64,000 nt of DNA from DASSBG01 sp963800395 (GTDB lineage: Bacteria; Pseudomonadota; Gammaproteobacteria; Xanthomonadales; Rhodanobacteraceae), in assembly GCA_963800395.1 (NCBI GenBank), contig CAWDBD010000028.1, positions 1-64,000 of the forward strand, given 5' to 3'. Positions 25,548 through 34,600 of the stretch are shown here, in pieces. How positions within the stretch are numbered: position 1 is the stretch's first letter; every line of letters starts with the position of its first letter. The notes under the pieces are model-generated. The model did no database searches, was not told the origin of the DNA, and saw only the letters and a list, made by a program, of their open reading frames with translations. The position numbers were made by a program, and so were the translations under genes.

Positions 25548-27362
25548 ATGGGACGGGATACGCTGATTTGCTGGATTCTGCTTGCGCTGCTCGCGCCAGC
25601 GATACTGCTGGCTGACGCCCATGCCGCCAGCACCAGCGATGCCGTCTCTCCAACTCCCGAGGTCCTGTTTGCCAAGGCCGAACAGGTGAGGACCTCGGAC
25701 CACCCCCTGTTCGCCCGCATTCTGACCGAGCTGCATGCAATTGAAGCTCGGCTGACGCCGCATCAGCGATGGCACCTGATGCTGCTTGATGCCCAGCACC
25801 TGTGCTTCACGGAGCGACGTGAGCAGTCGATTCCCGCATTGCACGACATCATTGCACATTCCGGGGATGCCGCGCTGATAGCGCGTGCCAGAACCCAGCT
25901 GATCATGAACGACTTTCTGGCGCATCGATATCAGCAGGCCTATGAGCAGGCCAACACGCTCATGAAGGGCTTGCCAAAGATCAGCGACCCCATCGCGCGC
26001 CTGTCCGCGCTGAGTACTATCGTGCAGCTGCTGAACAGTGTCGGTCAGCATGATCTGGCGCTGACCTATGCCCGACAGATCAAGGTGAGGCCAGGCGCCG
26101 GGAAGGCTCGCTGCGAGAGAGATCTGGCGGAGTCACAAACCCTGCTGTATGCCGGCAAAGCGACGCCGGACAGTCCCGGTTTGCATGAAACCATCAACTC
26201 GTGTCTGGCTGCGCATGAAATAGTGGCGGCCGATGCACTTCGCCTTGATATAGCCGATGTACTGGTCGAGGATGGGCGAGCGCGGGAGGCCATTGCCATG
26301 CTGCAACGCATTGCTCCCGATATTGAGGCGGCGGACTACCAGTTCCATGTAGCCTCGCTGCGGGTCGCGCTCGCTCAGGCGTACGAAAAACTGGGTGAAC
26401 TGGACAAGGCGCACCGGTTTGCGCTGGCCGCACTGAAGGCCAATGCCCCTGACGCTGCCAACTGGACGGTGCAGGAAGCCAACAAGTTGCTCTACCGCCT
26501 GGAGAAGAAACTGGGGCATCCTGCCGCAGCGCTTGCCTATCACGAGAAATTCGCTGCCCTGAGCCAGGCGTCAGCCGACGATGCGCGGCAGCGCGCGCTG
26601 GCCTACCAGATGGTCAAACAGGATGTCATGGCGCAAAAGCAGAGCCTGGAGGACCTCGATAGGCAGAACCGGATCCTGCAGCTGCGTCAGACCGTGGCCG
26701 AGCAGGAAACCGAGACCGGTCACCTGTATATTGCGCTGCTGCTCGTGATCATTGCCTCGACCGCATTCTGGCTGTATCGCATAAAGCACGCGCAGATTCG
26801 CTTCCGGCGGCTGGCCCAGCACGACGGCATGACCGGAACGCTCAATCGCAAGCACTTTCTGGAAGTGGCCGGCAAGGCGCTGGATCGCCTGCAAAGGAGC
26901 AACGACGGGGCATGCCTCGTGCTCCTGGATCTGGACCACTTCAAGCAGGTCAATGACCGCTACGGTCACGCCGCCGGAGATGACGTGCTTACGCGCACGG
27001 TGGCCATTTGCAGAAAGGACCTGCGCGAGTCGGATGTGTTCGGTCGCCTGGGTGGTGAGGAATTCGGCATCCTGATGCCGTACAGCACCTGCGAGCAGGG
27101 CGAGGAAGTGGCCAACCGCATTCGCAGCACGCTGGCATCTGCCCGGATATTTCTGGCCTCGGGCGACGTCGTCCGCGTGTCCGCCAGTTTCGGTCTGGCC
27201 TGCAGCAGGACCTCGGGCTATGACCTTCCACACCTGCTCGGTGTGGCCGATGCAGCCCTGTATTGCGCCAAGAACGACGGTCGCAATCAGCTGGTGGTGG
27301 GGACCGACAAGGATGGGCCGCGGGTGCAGTCAGGCAACCGCCAGGAGAGCGCGCACGCCTGA
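25548..27362 (+). CDS. Diguanylate cyclase with periplasmic helical repeats, second copy
   Basis: A 604-residue paralogue of the cyclase at 22582, with the same layout: signal peptide or first helix (ICWILLALLAPAILLADAHA), TPR-like region, coiled coil (RQNRILQLRQTVAEQETETG), membrane helix (IALLLVIIASTAFWLYR) and GGDEF domain. GRLGGEEFGILMPYSTC has an intact active site and RESD is the I-site. Large blocks match the first copy nearly residue for residue (for example HLYIALLLV and NDRYGHAAGDDVLTRTVA), so the pair arose by duplication. ATG 25548 has GAGGGT upstream. It lacks its own neighbouring precursor gene. Confidence 0.87.
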   Translation: MGRDTLICWILLALLAPAILLADAHAASTSDAVSPTPEVLFAKAEQVRTSDHPLFARILTELHAIEARLTPHQRWHLMLLDAQHLCFTERREQSIPALHDIIAHSGDAALIARARTQLIMNDFLAHRYQQAYEQANTLMKGLPKISDPIARLSALSTIVQLLNSVGQHDLALTYARQIKVRPGAGKARCERDLAESQTLLYAGKATPDSPGLHETINSCLAAHEIVAADALRLDIADVLVEDGRAREAIAMLQRIAPDIEAADYQFHVASLRVALAQAYEKLGELDKAHRFALAALKANAPDAANWTVQEANKLLYRLEKKLGHPAAALAYHEKFAALSQASADDARQRALAYQMVKQDVMAQKQSLEDLDRQNRILQLRQTVAEQETETGHLYIALLLVIIASTAFWLYRIKHAQIRFRRLAQHDGMTGTLNRKHFLEVAGKALDRLQRSNDGACLVLLDLDHFKQVNDRYGHAAGDDVLTRTVAICRKDLRESDVFGRLGGEEFGILMPYSTCEQGEEVANRIRSTLASARIFLASGDVVRVSASFGLACSRTSGYDLPHLLGVADAALYCAKNDGRNQLVVGTDKDGPRVQSGNRQESAHA

Positions 27363-27600
27363 TGTGCTGGTCCGGGTTGCGTGGCAGGGGTGTGAAGCGG
27401 TGCGGAGGTAGCGCTGATGGGACTGTGCCGGACGCTTGAGCGGGTTTTGTGTGCTGCGCACGCTTGTTTGAACTGGATGACCAGCCGTTCGGCTGTTGTA
27501 AAGCGCTTCCGGCCTGCGCCGGGATGACGTGTGTGTGAGTTTTGCGGCGGGATAACGGTCGCGTGAATCCGGCGCCGGGATGACGGCTTGCGCTGCGACG

Positions 27601-28017
27601 CTATTTCAATGCCGCCACGCATTTCAGCTCGATATGAATCGCGGTGGGCAGTGCGTCGATGCCCAGCGTCGTGCGGCAGCAGTCGACGCCCGCGAAGTAT
27701 TCCTTGTACAGGGCATTGTAGGCCTTGAAATCGCGCTCCATGTCGGTCAGAAACACCGTGACATCGACCAGGTCTTCCCAGCGTGCGCCACTGGCTTCAA
27801 GCACGGCGCGCACGTTGGCGAACACCTGACGACACTGGGCCTCGATATCGTGGTCGATGACTCGGCCTTCACCGTCGTACACGTTGCCGGGGACGCTGTT
27901 GTCCTCGGCGCGGCGCGATCCCACCCCGGACAGGAACAGCAGCTTGTCCACTCGGCGTGCATGCGGATAGGCGCCGACAGGTTCGGGTGCAGTCCGGGTC
28001 CGGATCGAATCACTCAT
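27601..28017 (-). CDS. RidA family protein (possible aminomuconate deaminase)
   Basis: A 138-residue YjgF/YER057c/RidA-fold protein. Motifs are APEPVGAYPHARRVDKLLFLSG and the C-terminal region with ALPTAIHIELKCVAALK. Canonical RidA hydrolyses reactive enamines and imines with an Arg near the C-terminus. Here the pattern LPTAIHIELKCVA lacks that Arg, so the protein may be a different branch such as 2-aminomuconate deaminase. ATG 28017 overlaps the carbonic anhydrase stop by four bases. With the aldehyde dehydrogenase it could belong to the lower kynurenine pathway, but no dioxygenase gene is adjacent. Confidence 0.8.
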   Translation of the reverse strand: MSDSIRTRTAPEPVGAYPHARRVDKLLFLSGVGSRRAEDNSVPGNVYDGEGRVIDHDIEAQCRQVFANVRAVLEASGARWEDLVDVTVFLTDMERDFKAYNALYKEYFAGVDCCRTTLGIDALPTAIHIELKCVAALK

Positions 28018-28685
28018 GCCTGTGTCTCCGTGTTCCATTGGTTTGCGAGGTTCTCCAGGGCCTTGCGATAGGCGGGCTCGCGCTCATCACTACCGGCAAT
28101 ATCCAGTCCCAGGTCATGCATGCAGCCGTCCTCCAGGCCATAGATCCACGCGTGTACCTTGAGCGGCTGGCCACGTTGCCAGGCATCGCTGACGACAGTG
28201 GTATCGGCGACCTGCATGGCCTGTTCGATGGCATTGAGCTCGCACAGCCGTGCATGGCGCACTGCGAAAGGCAAGTCGGCGGGCAGGGCATCACAGTGCA
28301 AACGCGCGACACGGTCTACGTGGCGCAGCCAGTTGTCGATCAGGCCAAGGCGCTTTTGTTCCAGTACCGCGCCGACGCCGCCGCAACCGTAGTGACCCAC
28401 CACCAGCACGTGCTTGACCTGGAGTGCCTCGACCGCGAATTGAATGGTGGACAAGGCATTCAGATCGGTATGCACGATCACGTTGGCGACGTTGCGATGC
28501 ACGAAAATCTCGCCCGGATCCAGATCCACGATCTGGGTCGAGGGCACGCGCGAGTCCGAACAGCCGATCCACAGGATCTCCGGCGAGTGCTGGTGCGCGA
28601 GACGCGAGAAGAATCCGGGGTCCTCGGCACTGACCCGCCTGGCCCATGCCCGGTTGCGCTTGATCAGGTCCTGGATACGATTCAC
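28014..28685 (-). CDS. can: Beta-class carbonic anhydrase
   Basis: A 223-residue cytoplasmic zinc enzyme that interconverts CO2 and bicarbonate. Zinc ligands are in WIGCSDSRVP (Cys near 42, Asp/Arg catalytic pair) and VVGHYGCGGVGAV (His near 98, Cys near 101). HRNVANVI and WIYGLEDGCMHDLG also match the family. It overlaps its upstream neighbour by four bases and its downstream neighbour by four bases, so all three genes are one operon. The symbol follows E. coli usage for this family. Confidence 0.9.
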   Translation of the reverse strand: MNRIQDLIKRNRAWARRVSAEDPGFFSRLAHQHSPEILWIGCSDSRVPSTQIVDLDPGEIFVHRNVANVIVHTDLNALSTIQFAVEALQVKHVLVVGHYGCGGVGAVLEQKRLGLIDNWLRHVDRVARLHCDALPADLPFAVRHARLCELNAIEQAMQVADTTVVSDAWQRGQPLKVHAWIYGLEDGCMHDLGLDIAGSDEREPAYRKALENLANQWNTETQA

Positions 28686-30148
28686 GAGATGTCCCCGGTG
28701 GCGATGCAGACGTTCCTTGGCTCGGTGAAAAAGCGCAATGCGTCGGTGCCGCCCTCGCGCCCGAGGCCTGATTGCTTGACGCCGCCGAAGGGCGTGCGCA
28801 GGTCGCGCAGCATCCAGCAGTTGACCCAGACGATGCCGAACTCGAGTGCCGCGGCCATGCGCTGGGTGCGGTCAAGGTCGCGCGTCCACAGTGAGGCAGC
28901 CAATCCATATCGGGTGCCGTTGGCGATGGCGAGTGCGTCGCGCTCGTCGTCGAACGGGATCAGGGTCACGACCGGGCCGAATATCTCTTCCTGATTGCTG
29001 CGGCAGTCGGGCGCAAGCCCTTCGATCACGGTCGGTGCGATGAACCAGCCCCCGGCGCAGCGCCCTTGCAACTGGACAGGGTGACCACCCGTGAGGATGG
29101 TGCCGCCCTCATCGCGGGCCAGTTGAATGCAGTCACTGACCTTGTTGTAGTGTGCCTCGGACACCAGTGCGCCGAGGTCGCTGTCGGAATCCTCCGGATC
29201 GCCGACGCGCAGTGCCATGACCTTGTCCAGGTAGCGCTGCCTGAAGTCATCATAGATCGAGCGTTGCACCAGCAGCCGTGACCCGCACAGGCAGATCTCG
29301 CCCTGGTTGGAAAAGCCCGAGCGCACGATGGTATCGAGGTTGCGCTCGCTCAGGTCCGCGTCGGCAAAGACAATGGCCGGGTTCTTGCCGCCCATCTCCA
29401 GCGACAGCTTCTTGAACTGTGTGGCGGTGGCGGTGGCGATGGCCGCGCCGGTGCGGGTGGAACCGGTGAATGAAACCGCCTTGACGCCGGGGTGCTCAAC
29501 CAGCGAAGCGCCAAGTTCCGCGCCAGTTCCATGGAGAATGTTGAGTACGCCGGCGGGCAGGCCGGCTTCGATGGACAGCTCGGCCAGCATCGTGGCGGTG
29601 ACCGGCGTGATCTCGCTTGGCTTGGCCAGCACGGCATTGCCGGTGGCGAGCGCGGGCGCAATCTTCCATGTGAAAAGATACAGCGGCAGGTTCCACGGGC
29701 TGATGCAGGCCACCACGCCCAGCGGCTGGCGCAGGGTATAGTTGATGGCGCCGGCAGCCATGGCATGCGACTCGCTGTGGTCGGTCTGGATGGCCGCAGC
29801 GAAGAAGCGCAGGTTGGCGACGGCGCGTGGTATGTCGACGCGACGAGCCAGTGCCACGGGCTTGCCGGAATCGCGCGACTCGGCGCTCGCGAAGTCGTCC
29901 AGGCGTGACTCGATCAGTTGTGCCAGATGTTCGAGGCAGGCAGCACGTTCGGCGGCCGGCAGCGCAGCCCATGCCGGTGCGGCGCGCGTGGCGGCTTCGA
30001 ATGCCGCGTTGGCATCATCGACATTGCTGCGCGGGCAGTGAGCGAGAAGTGCTCCGGTGGCCGGTTCAAACACGTCCAGGTAGTGCCCGTTGACGGGCGC
30101 CTGCATGCGGCCATCAATCAGGTTCGCTAGTGTCTGCGGTTTGGGCAT
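28682..30148 (-). CDS. Aldehyde dehydrogenase (aminomuconate/hydroxymuconate semialdehyde type)
   Basis: A 488-residue NAD(P)-dependent aldehyde dehydrogenase. It has VACISPWNLPLYLFTWKIAP, the catalytic Glu in LEMGGKNPAIVF, the catalytic Cys in NQGEICLCGSRLLVQ, EEIFGPVVTLIPF and the end PFGGVKQSGLGREGG. The group with WNLPLYLFTWK and CLCGSR contains 2-aminomuconate and 2-hydroxymuconate semialdehyde dehydrogenases. The overlap with carbonic anhydrase and RidA genes supports an aromatic breakdown role. ATG 30148 is chosen; the frame is open to 30307 but the extra part is not protein-like. Confidence 0.87.
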   Translation of the reverse strand: MPKPQTLANLIDGRMQAPVNGHYLDVFEPATGALLAHCPRSNVDDANAAFEAATRAAPAWAALPAAERAACLEHLAQLIESRLDDFASAESRDSGKPVALARRVDIPRAVANLRFFAAAIQTDHSESHAMAAGAINYTLRQPLGVVACISPWNLPLYLFTWKIAPALATGNAVLAKPSEITPVTATMLAELSIEAGLPAGVLNILHGTGAELGASLVEHPGVKAVSFTGSTRTGAAIATATATQFKKLSLEMGGKNPAIVFADADLSERNLDTIVRSGFSNQGEICLCGSRLLVQRSIYDDFRQRYLDKVMALRVGDPEDSDSDLGALVSEAHYNKVSDCIQLARDEGGTILTGGHPVQLQGRCAGGWFIAPTVIEGLAPDCRSNQEEIFGPVVTLIPFDDERDALAIANGTRYGLAASLWTRDLDRTQRMAAALEFGIVWVNCWMLRDLRTPFGGVKQSGLGREGGTDALRFFTEPRNVCIATGDIS

Positions 30149-30367
30149 CTGACCATCGGCCTGGAGTCTGTCGGGTTTTTCGCAGTCGAGCGTGAAGGCG
30201 ACTGCCCGGGTCGATCCGTTTTCTGGTCCCGGCGGAACAGCCGCAACCATCAGACCAAATGGGCCGCAAGAGCACAAGCCCTCGAGGCTTCCTGGCCGGA
30301 CATGCACTCCACCGCTGGACTCCCTGAAAGTTCAACTCCCGGCGCACGATGGCGCAATGATCGGGAG

Positions 30368-30454
30368 TGGTGCCGAAGGGGGGACTCGAACCCCCACGCT
30401 TTTAAAGGCGGCGGATTTTGAATCCGCTGCGTCTACCAATTCCGCCACTTCGGC
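30368..30454 (-). tRNA. tRNA-Leu (anticodon CAA)
   Basis: An 87-base gene with the CCA end encoded (TGG at 30368-30370). The acceptor stem GCCGAAG pairs with CTTCGGC. The anticodon stem GCGGA/TCCGC encloses loop TTCAAAA, giving anticodon CAA (reads UUG). A long variable arm and the T-loop GGTTCGAGTC complete a class II leucine tRNA. It lies alone between two minus-strand operons. Confidence 0.96.
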
Positions 30455-30597
30455 ATGAAGCAGTCGTCAATTATGACGGCAAGCTCTGATTGAATCCAGC
30501 TTTGACTTCACCGGTCAGCACGCGCTGTAGCAGGCCCGGGCCAGCGCGTGACATCTGCACGCCGTGCCGCTTGCGCCGGAGCCGTTCAGGGCGCCGA

Positions 30598-31176
30598 TCA
30601 GTGGGTCTGGTCGAGACTCAATTGGCGCTGATCGCGCTGATACCAGTCATTCTCCAGCGGCTTGAACACTGCGCACTCGGTCATGGGACCGGAGTAGATA
30701 TGCAGGCTGACGCAGACATCGTCTGCGCTGGGATTGCAGATGGCGTGGTACTCGTGCGGCGGGATCAGGCTGCCGGCCGAGCCGGTGCCGGCCTGGATGG
30801 TACCTGCAGGACGAAAGCGGAACTTCGACTCGGCCTGCTCCATTTTCTCGTACTGGGTGATTTCCAGCTCGCCCTGCCAGACGCCTTCGACGCACCACAT
30901 GCCGCTATGGTCGTGGATGGGCGTGCCCTGACGCGGGCCCCAGGTCATGGCGACCACGGCGTAGCCGAACATCTCGCTGCGGTAAAGTTCGCGCCGCGCG
31001 TAGTGCTCGTTGCAAGGCTCGAAAACGCAGTCGGGAAGCTGGATAGCCTGTTCCCGGATCATCTCGCACAGACCGCTGCGCAGCTTGTCGGTGATGGCAG
31101 GCAGCGTGCCACAGGCCACCGCATCGTCGAGGGTCTTTATCAGTCGGCTGCTGCCGGGAAAATTAATACTCAGCAT
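30598..31176 (-). CDS. Cysteine dioxygenase
   Basis: A 192-residue cupin enzyme that oxidises L-cysteine to cysteine sulfinate with O2. Iron ligands H88 and H90 are in PIHDHSGMWCVEG, with a third in PPHEYHAIC. Cys95 stands at the position of the Cys of the mammalian Cys-Tyr cross-link, and Tyr161 in SLHIYSG is its partner, with Ser157 and His159. The presence of both cross-link residues is notable, because many bacterial members lack the Cys. The start codon overlaps the metX stop by one base (TGATG). Confidence 0.87.
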   Translation of the reverse strand: MLSINFPGSSRLIKTLDDAVACGTLPAITDKLRSGLCEMIREQAIQLPDCVFEPCNEHYARRELYRSEMFGYAVVAMTWGPRQGTPIHDHSGMWCVEGVWQGELEITQYEKMEQAESKFRFRPAGTIQAGTGSAGSLIPPHEYHAICNPSADDVCVSLHIYSGPMTECAVFKPLENDWYQRDQRQLSLDQTH

Positions 31177-32303
31177 CAGGCCATTGTAGCGCCAAAACTC
31201 TGCAGTTTGGCCATGAAGCCACCGATCGCCGGACCGAACTGTGCCAGGTCGACCAGAAATGCATCGTGACCTTGGGGCGAGTCGAGTGCCACAAACTCCA
31301 CCTTGGCGTAGCCTGCGCCAAGGCCGGTGGCAATCTGCTCCTGTTGCTCCAGCGGGAAAAGGATGTCCGATTCCACGCCTATCACCAGGGCATGCTCGAT
31401 GTGGATGGTGCGCAGTGCCGCGATTACGTCACCGCCGGCGTATTCACCAGCATCAAACCAGTCGCTGGCGCGCGACAGGTAAAGGTAGCAGTTGGGGTCG
31501 AAGCTGGAAATGAATTTCCGCGCGTGCGCCTCCAGGTACGATTCCACCTGGAACTCGAAACCGAATGGGTCGTCAGGCCGCTCCTCGGAATCCAGCCGGA
31601 TGCGTGCAAAGCGGCCATTCCATTCCATTGCCGACCGGTAGGTGATGACGCCAAGCTTGCGCGCGATGGCCATGCCATGCACGGGGTAGTGATCTTCGTC
31701 GTAGCGGCCATTGTTCCAGTTGCGATCCAGACGGATGGCCTCGCGTTGCAAGGAGCGAATGGCGATGGCAAACGGCTGTGCCCGCGGGGCGGTGGAAATG
31801 CTCAGGTGGCTGCGCGCGCTGCCCGGATGGCGCAACAGATAGGCCAGGGACGCCATGCCTCCCATCGAGCAGCCGACCAGCGCTGCCAGATAGCTGATAC
31901 CCATCGACTGCACCAGGGCATGCGCCGAGTCGGCGACATCCTCCAGCGTCAGGGCCGGGAAGCTCAGACCATAGGTCTCGCCCGTTTCCGGATCAATGCT
32001 GGCCGGTCCCGTGGAACCCTTGCAACTGCCCAGCGAGTTGACACAGATGACAAAGAAGCGGTTGGTGTCGATCGCCTTGCCGGGCCCTACAATGCCCTCC
32101 CACCAGCCACCGGACGGATCGTCGGCATTGCTGGCCGCGTGCGCCGTGGGTGACAAGCCGGGCAGGATCAGAATGGCATTGTCGCGCGACGAGTTCAGCA
32201 CTCCCCAGCTTTCGTAGGCCAGCTTGGCCTGGCGCAGCTCGCCGCCGCGCTTCATCGGAAATGGCGAGGGCAGGTCGAAATAGCGGCGGGCGTCAGACAT
32301 CAA
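31176..32303 (-). CDS. metX: MetX-type homoserine/serine O-acyltransferase (probably succinyl)
   Basis: A 375-residue alpha/beta-hydrolase acyltransferase. The nucleophile Ser146 is in VGCSMGGMASLA, with the Asp in GVESDILFPL and the His in SPQGHDAFLV. The oxyanion region reads NSLGSCKGSTGPAS rather than the acetyl-type GGCxGTTGPSS. In Xanthomonadales-like sequences this form is linked to succinyl transfer, on homoserine or on serine. It would make an activated intermediate for methionine or cysteine synthesis. The overlap with cysteine dioxygenase hints at a cysteine link. ATG 32303 or 32300 is the start. Confidence 0.83.
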   Translation of the reverse strand: MMSDARRYFDLPSPFPMKRGGELRQAKLAYESWGVLNSSRDNAILILPGLSPTAHAASNADDPSGGWWEGIVGPGKAIDTNRFFVICVNSLGSCKGSTGPASIDPETGETYGLSFPALTLEDVADSAHALVQSMGISYLAALVGCSMGGMASLAYLLRHPGSARSHLSISTAPRAQPFAIAIRSLQREAIRLDRNWNNGRYDEDHYPVHGMAIARKLGVITYRSAMEWNGRFARIRLDSEERPDDPFGFEFQVESYLEAHARKFISSFDPNCYLYLSRASDWFDAGEYAGGDVIAALRTIHIEHALVIGVESDILFPLEQQEQIATGLGAGYAKVEFVALDSPQGHDAFLVDLAQFGPAIGGFMAKLQSFGATMA

Positions 32304-32448
32304 GATGACTTGTGAGAATGGGCGGAGGAAGCGGCACAGCGGGCACTATACCGAGCGTGTACGCGAACGGCCAATTCAGGCCCCTGATTGAGTCTGGTGC
32401 AGGCGTCAAGCCCTCTGCGGCGGGAGCATACCTGCGATACCCGACAGG

Positions 32449-32475
32449 GAGCGGTGAGTCGTCAGCGGTACGCGG
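32449..32475. repeat. Degenerate copy of the heptamer repeat
   Basis: GTGAGTCGTCAGCGGTACGC closely matches the GTGAGCCGTCAGCGGTAAGC core of the palindrome at 5581-5698, with two differences. Only one arm is seen, in the 230-base gap between metX and ccmI. Confidence 0.55.
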
Positions 32476-32535
32476 CACAGCGCCGGACGTTCCGGCACGC
32501 GCTGCCCATCAGGGACCATGGCACCGTCCGGCAGC

Positions 32536-33612
32536 CTATGGAATGGCGTGATCGATGGTCAGGGAGACTTTCCGGTCGGTTCGGCTTGTGACTGTTTCCG
32601 GGTTTGCTTCAAGATCGCCGGCTTGCGATATGGCCTGGCCGCTGGCAGAGATGCGGGCGCTGACGCTTATCCTGGTGAACATCGACAGCTTGAGTTGCGG
32701 CGACATCGCCATGGCATCGGTCAGGGTCACGTCGGCGGGCAGGTCGGCAACGGTCAGACGTTTCACTGCCAGCGGCATGGGCGGGCCCTTGACGGCCCGG
32801 GCAAAGACGAAGACGGTGTCCTGCGGCTTGGGCTTGTCGCGCAGCGTGGGCGCCAGACTGACATGCACCTTCAGCTTGACGGGACTGGCGGCGGCCTGGC
32901 TGCTGTCATTCTGTGTGCTTGCTGTACCGCTTGAAGTTGCGCCTGCAGGCATGCCCGCCGCTTCACGGGCCCGCGCGATCTGCTGGCTTACCGCTGCGGC
33001 CACCTCGGGGTTGGCGCGCGCGTCGATCTGGCTCAGCAGGTGCTGCCAGGTCGAGGCCGCCTCGGTGAAACGACCCTGCTGGTAATCACTGATGCCCATC
33101 AGCCACAGTCCGCGCTGGTTGTCGGGGTCGATCTTGAGTGCCTTGTCGAGCTGGGTGCGCGCCTGGGGGGTGATCTGGTGCTGCGCCTGGCTCAGTGAAC
33201 TGGCCTCGGCACTCGCTACCAGAATATCGGCGTTTTCCGGAGCCAGTTGCACGGCTCTAGCCCATGCATTGCTGGCTTTGTCCTGCTGCTTCATGGCTTC
33301 GTAGGAGCGCGCCAGCAAGGTCCAGCCGTCCAGGTCCTCGGGGTTTTTCTCCAGCCGTGCCTGCAGTTGCGTGACGGCCGCTGCCATGTCGACCTGAGGC
33401 GGCTGGGGGGCCTTTTCAGCGTTCGCGTCCAGCGCGGCGGGTGTACCGATCCAGACGTACAGGCCAAGAGCGCTTGCCGGCAGCACGAAGGCCAGTACGA
33501 TGGCCAGGATCACCACCTTGCCGCGCGCGCCCTTGCGCAGCAGCGGCCAGAGCACGAAGACCAGGGCGGCAGCGGCCATCAGTGTCGCAATGACGGGAAA
33601 CAGCGGGTTCAC
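32536..33612 (-). CDS. ccmI: Cytochrome c maturation protein CcmI
   Basis: A 358-residue apocytochrome chaperone. It has two N-terminal membrane helices (VIATLMAAAALVFVLWPLL and VILAIVLAFVLPASALGLYV), then TPR repeats (PEDLDGWTLLARSYEAMKQQ; PDNQRGLWLMGISDYQQGRF) and a C-terminal periplasmic beta domain. It delivers apocytochrome c to the CcmFH ligation complex. It is the last gene of the ccm operon and overlaps ccmH by four bases. Confidence 0.88.
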   Translation of the reverse strand: MNPLFPVIATLMAAAALVFVLWPLLRKGARGKVVILAIVLAFVLPASALGLYVWIGTPAALDANAEKAPQPPQVDMAAAVTQLQARLEKNPEDLDGWTLLARSYEAMKQQDKASNAWARAVQLAPENADILVASAEASSLSQAQHQITPQARTQLDKALKIDPDNQRGLWLMGISDYQQGRFTEAASTWQHLLSQIDARANPEVAAAVSQQIARAREAAGMPAGATSSGTASTQNDSSQAAASPVKLKVHVSLAPTLRDKPKPQDTVFVFARAVKGPPMPLAVKRLTVADLPADVTLTDAMAMSPQLKLSMFTRISVSARISASGQAISQAGDLEANPETVTSRTDRKVSLTIDHAIP

Positions 33613-34058
33613 CAGTTCTCCTCCCAGTCGGCGTCAGTCTTTTCGGTCACGGCGGCCGCCTTGGGGTTGGAACGACGGCGCAGCCAGATCAGCGCGCCGG
33701 CTCCGCCGAGCAGCAGGATCACGGCCGGCCCGAACCACAGCGCCCAGGTCCCCGGTTTGACCGGTGGCTTGTAAAGCACGAATTCGGAATAGCGATCGAC
33801 CAGGTACTGCTTGATTTCGGCATCCGTCTTGCCGGCCTGCATCATGTCGAAAATCTTGTGCCTGAGGTCACGGGCCAGGTCGGCGTTCGAATCGGCCAGG
33901 TCTTCGTTCTGACAGACCATGCAGCGCAGCTGGCTGGTCAGGTTCTGGAAGCGCAGGCGCTGCGCGTCATTCTTGAAGGGCAGTGGTTCGATGGCATGGG
34001 CCAGGCCGCAAACAGCCAGCAGCAGCGCCAGGATCAGGGTTCGCAAGGCGGTGGTCAT
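33609..34058 (-). CDS. ccmH: Cytochrome c maturation protein CcmH
   Basis: A 149-residue thioredoxin-like partner that reduces apocytochrome before haem attachment. A signal peptide (to AHA, residue 22) is followed by LRCMVCQNEDLADSNADLA with the redox LRCxxC motif, and a single C-terminal membrane helix (ALWFGPAVILLLGGAGALIW). It is the short CcmH (CcmL-like) form, with the TPR part encoded by the separate ccmI. It overlaps both neighbours by four bases. Confidence 0.9.
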   Translation of the reverse strand: MTTALRTLILALLLAVCGLAHAIEPLPFKNDAQRLRFQNLTSQLRCMVCQNEDLADSNADLARDLRHKIFDMMQAGKTDAEIKQYLVDRYSEFVLYKPPVKPGTWALWFGPAVILLLGGAGALIWLRRRSNPKAAAVTEKTDADWEENW

Positions 34059-34600
34059 GGGGAGGTCTCCGCGGCAGCTTTGCGAATGATGGGCTCCAGC
34101 TCGCGCGTGATGACGTCATTGCTCAGCGGGCCGATGTGCTTGTAGCGGATCATGCCGTGCGAATCGACCAGGAAGGTTTCCGGCGCGCCGTAGATGCCGA
34201 AGTCGATGGCCTTCTGCCCGCTGACATCAGTAATGACCATGTCATACGGATTGCCATGACGGGACAACCATGCTTGGGCGTCGTCGCGCTGGTCGCGGTA
34301 GTTGTAGCCGATCAGGGGAACGCCCAGATGGCTGGCATCGGCCATCAGGATCGGATGTTCCTCGCCACAGGCAAAGCACCAGCTGGCAAAGACATTGAGC
34401 AGATAGGTCTTGCCCAGCAGGTCTGACTTGCTGACCAAGGTATGCGGCTGGTCCAGGCGTGGCAGGCTGAAGTCAGGCGCCGGCTTGTTGATCAGTGGTG
34501 ACGGCACGTAGTTGGATACGTGCGAGGTGTTCCACCAGATACCGAAACCGAACAGCGCCATCAGCAGCAGAAAACCACCCAGCGGCAGCAGGCGATTCAT
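34055..34600 (-). CDS. ccmG: Thiol:disulfide interchange protein DsbE/CcmG
   Basis: A 181-residue membrane-anchored thioredoxin that provides reductant to CcmH and apocytochrome. It has an N-terminal membrane anchor (LLPLGGFLLLMALFGFGIWW), the active site NVFASWCFACGEEHP and the cis-Pro motif YGAPETFLVDSHG that is specific to DsbE. The length is normal. Four-base overlaps on both sides support strict operon coupling. Confidence 0.92.
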   Translation of the reverse strand: MNRLLPLGGFLLLMALFGFGIWWNTSHVSNYVPSPLINKPAPDFSLPRLDQPHTLVSKSDLLGKTYLLNVFASWCFACGEEHPILMADASHLGVPLIGYNYRDQRDDAQAWLSRHGNPYDMVITDVSGQKAIDFGIYGAPETFLVDSHGMIRYKHIGPLSNDVITRELEPIIRKAAAETSP

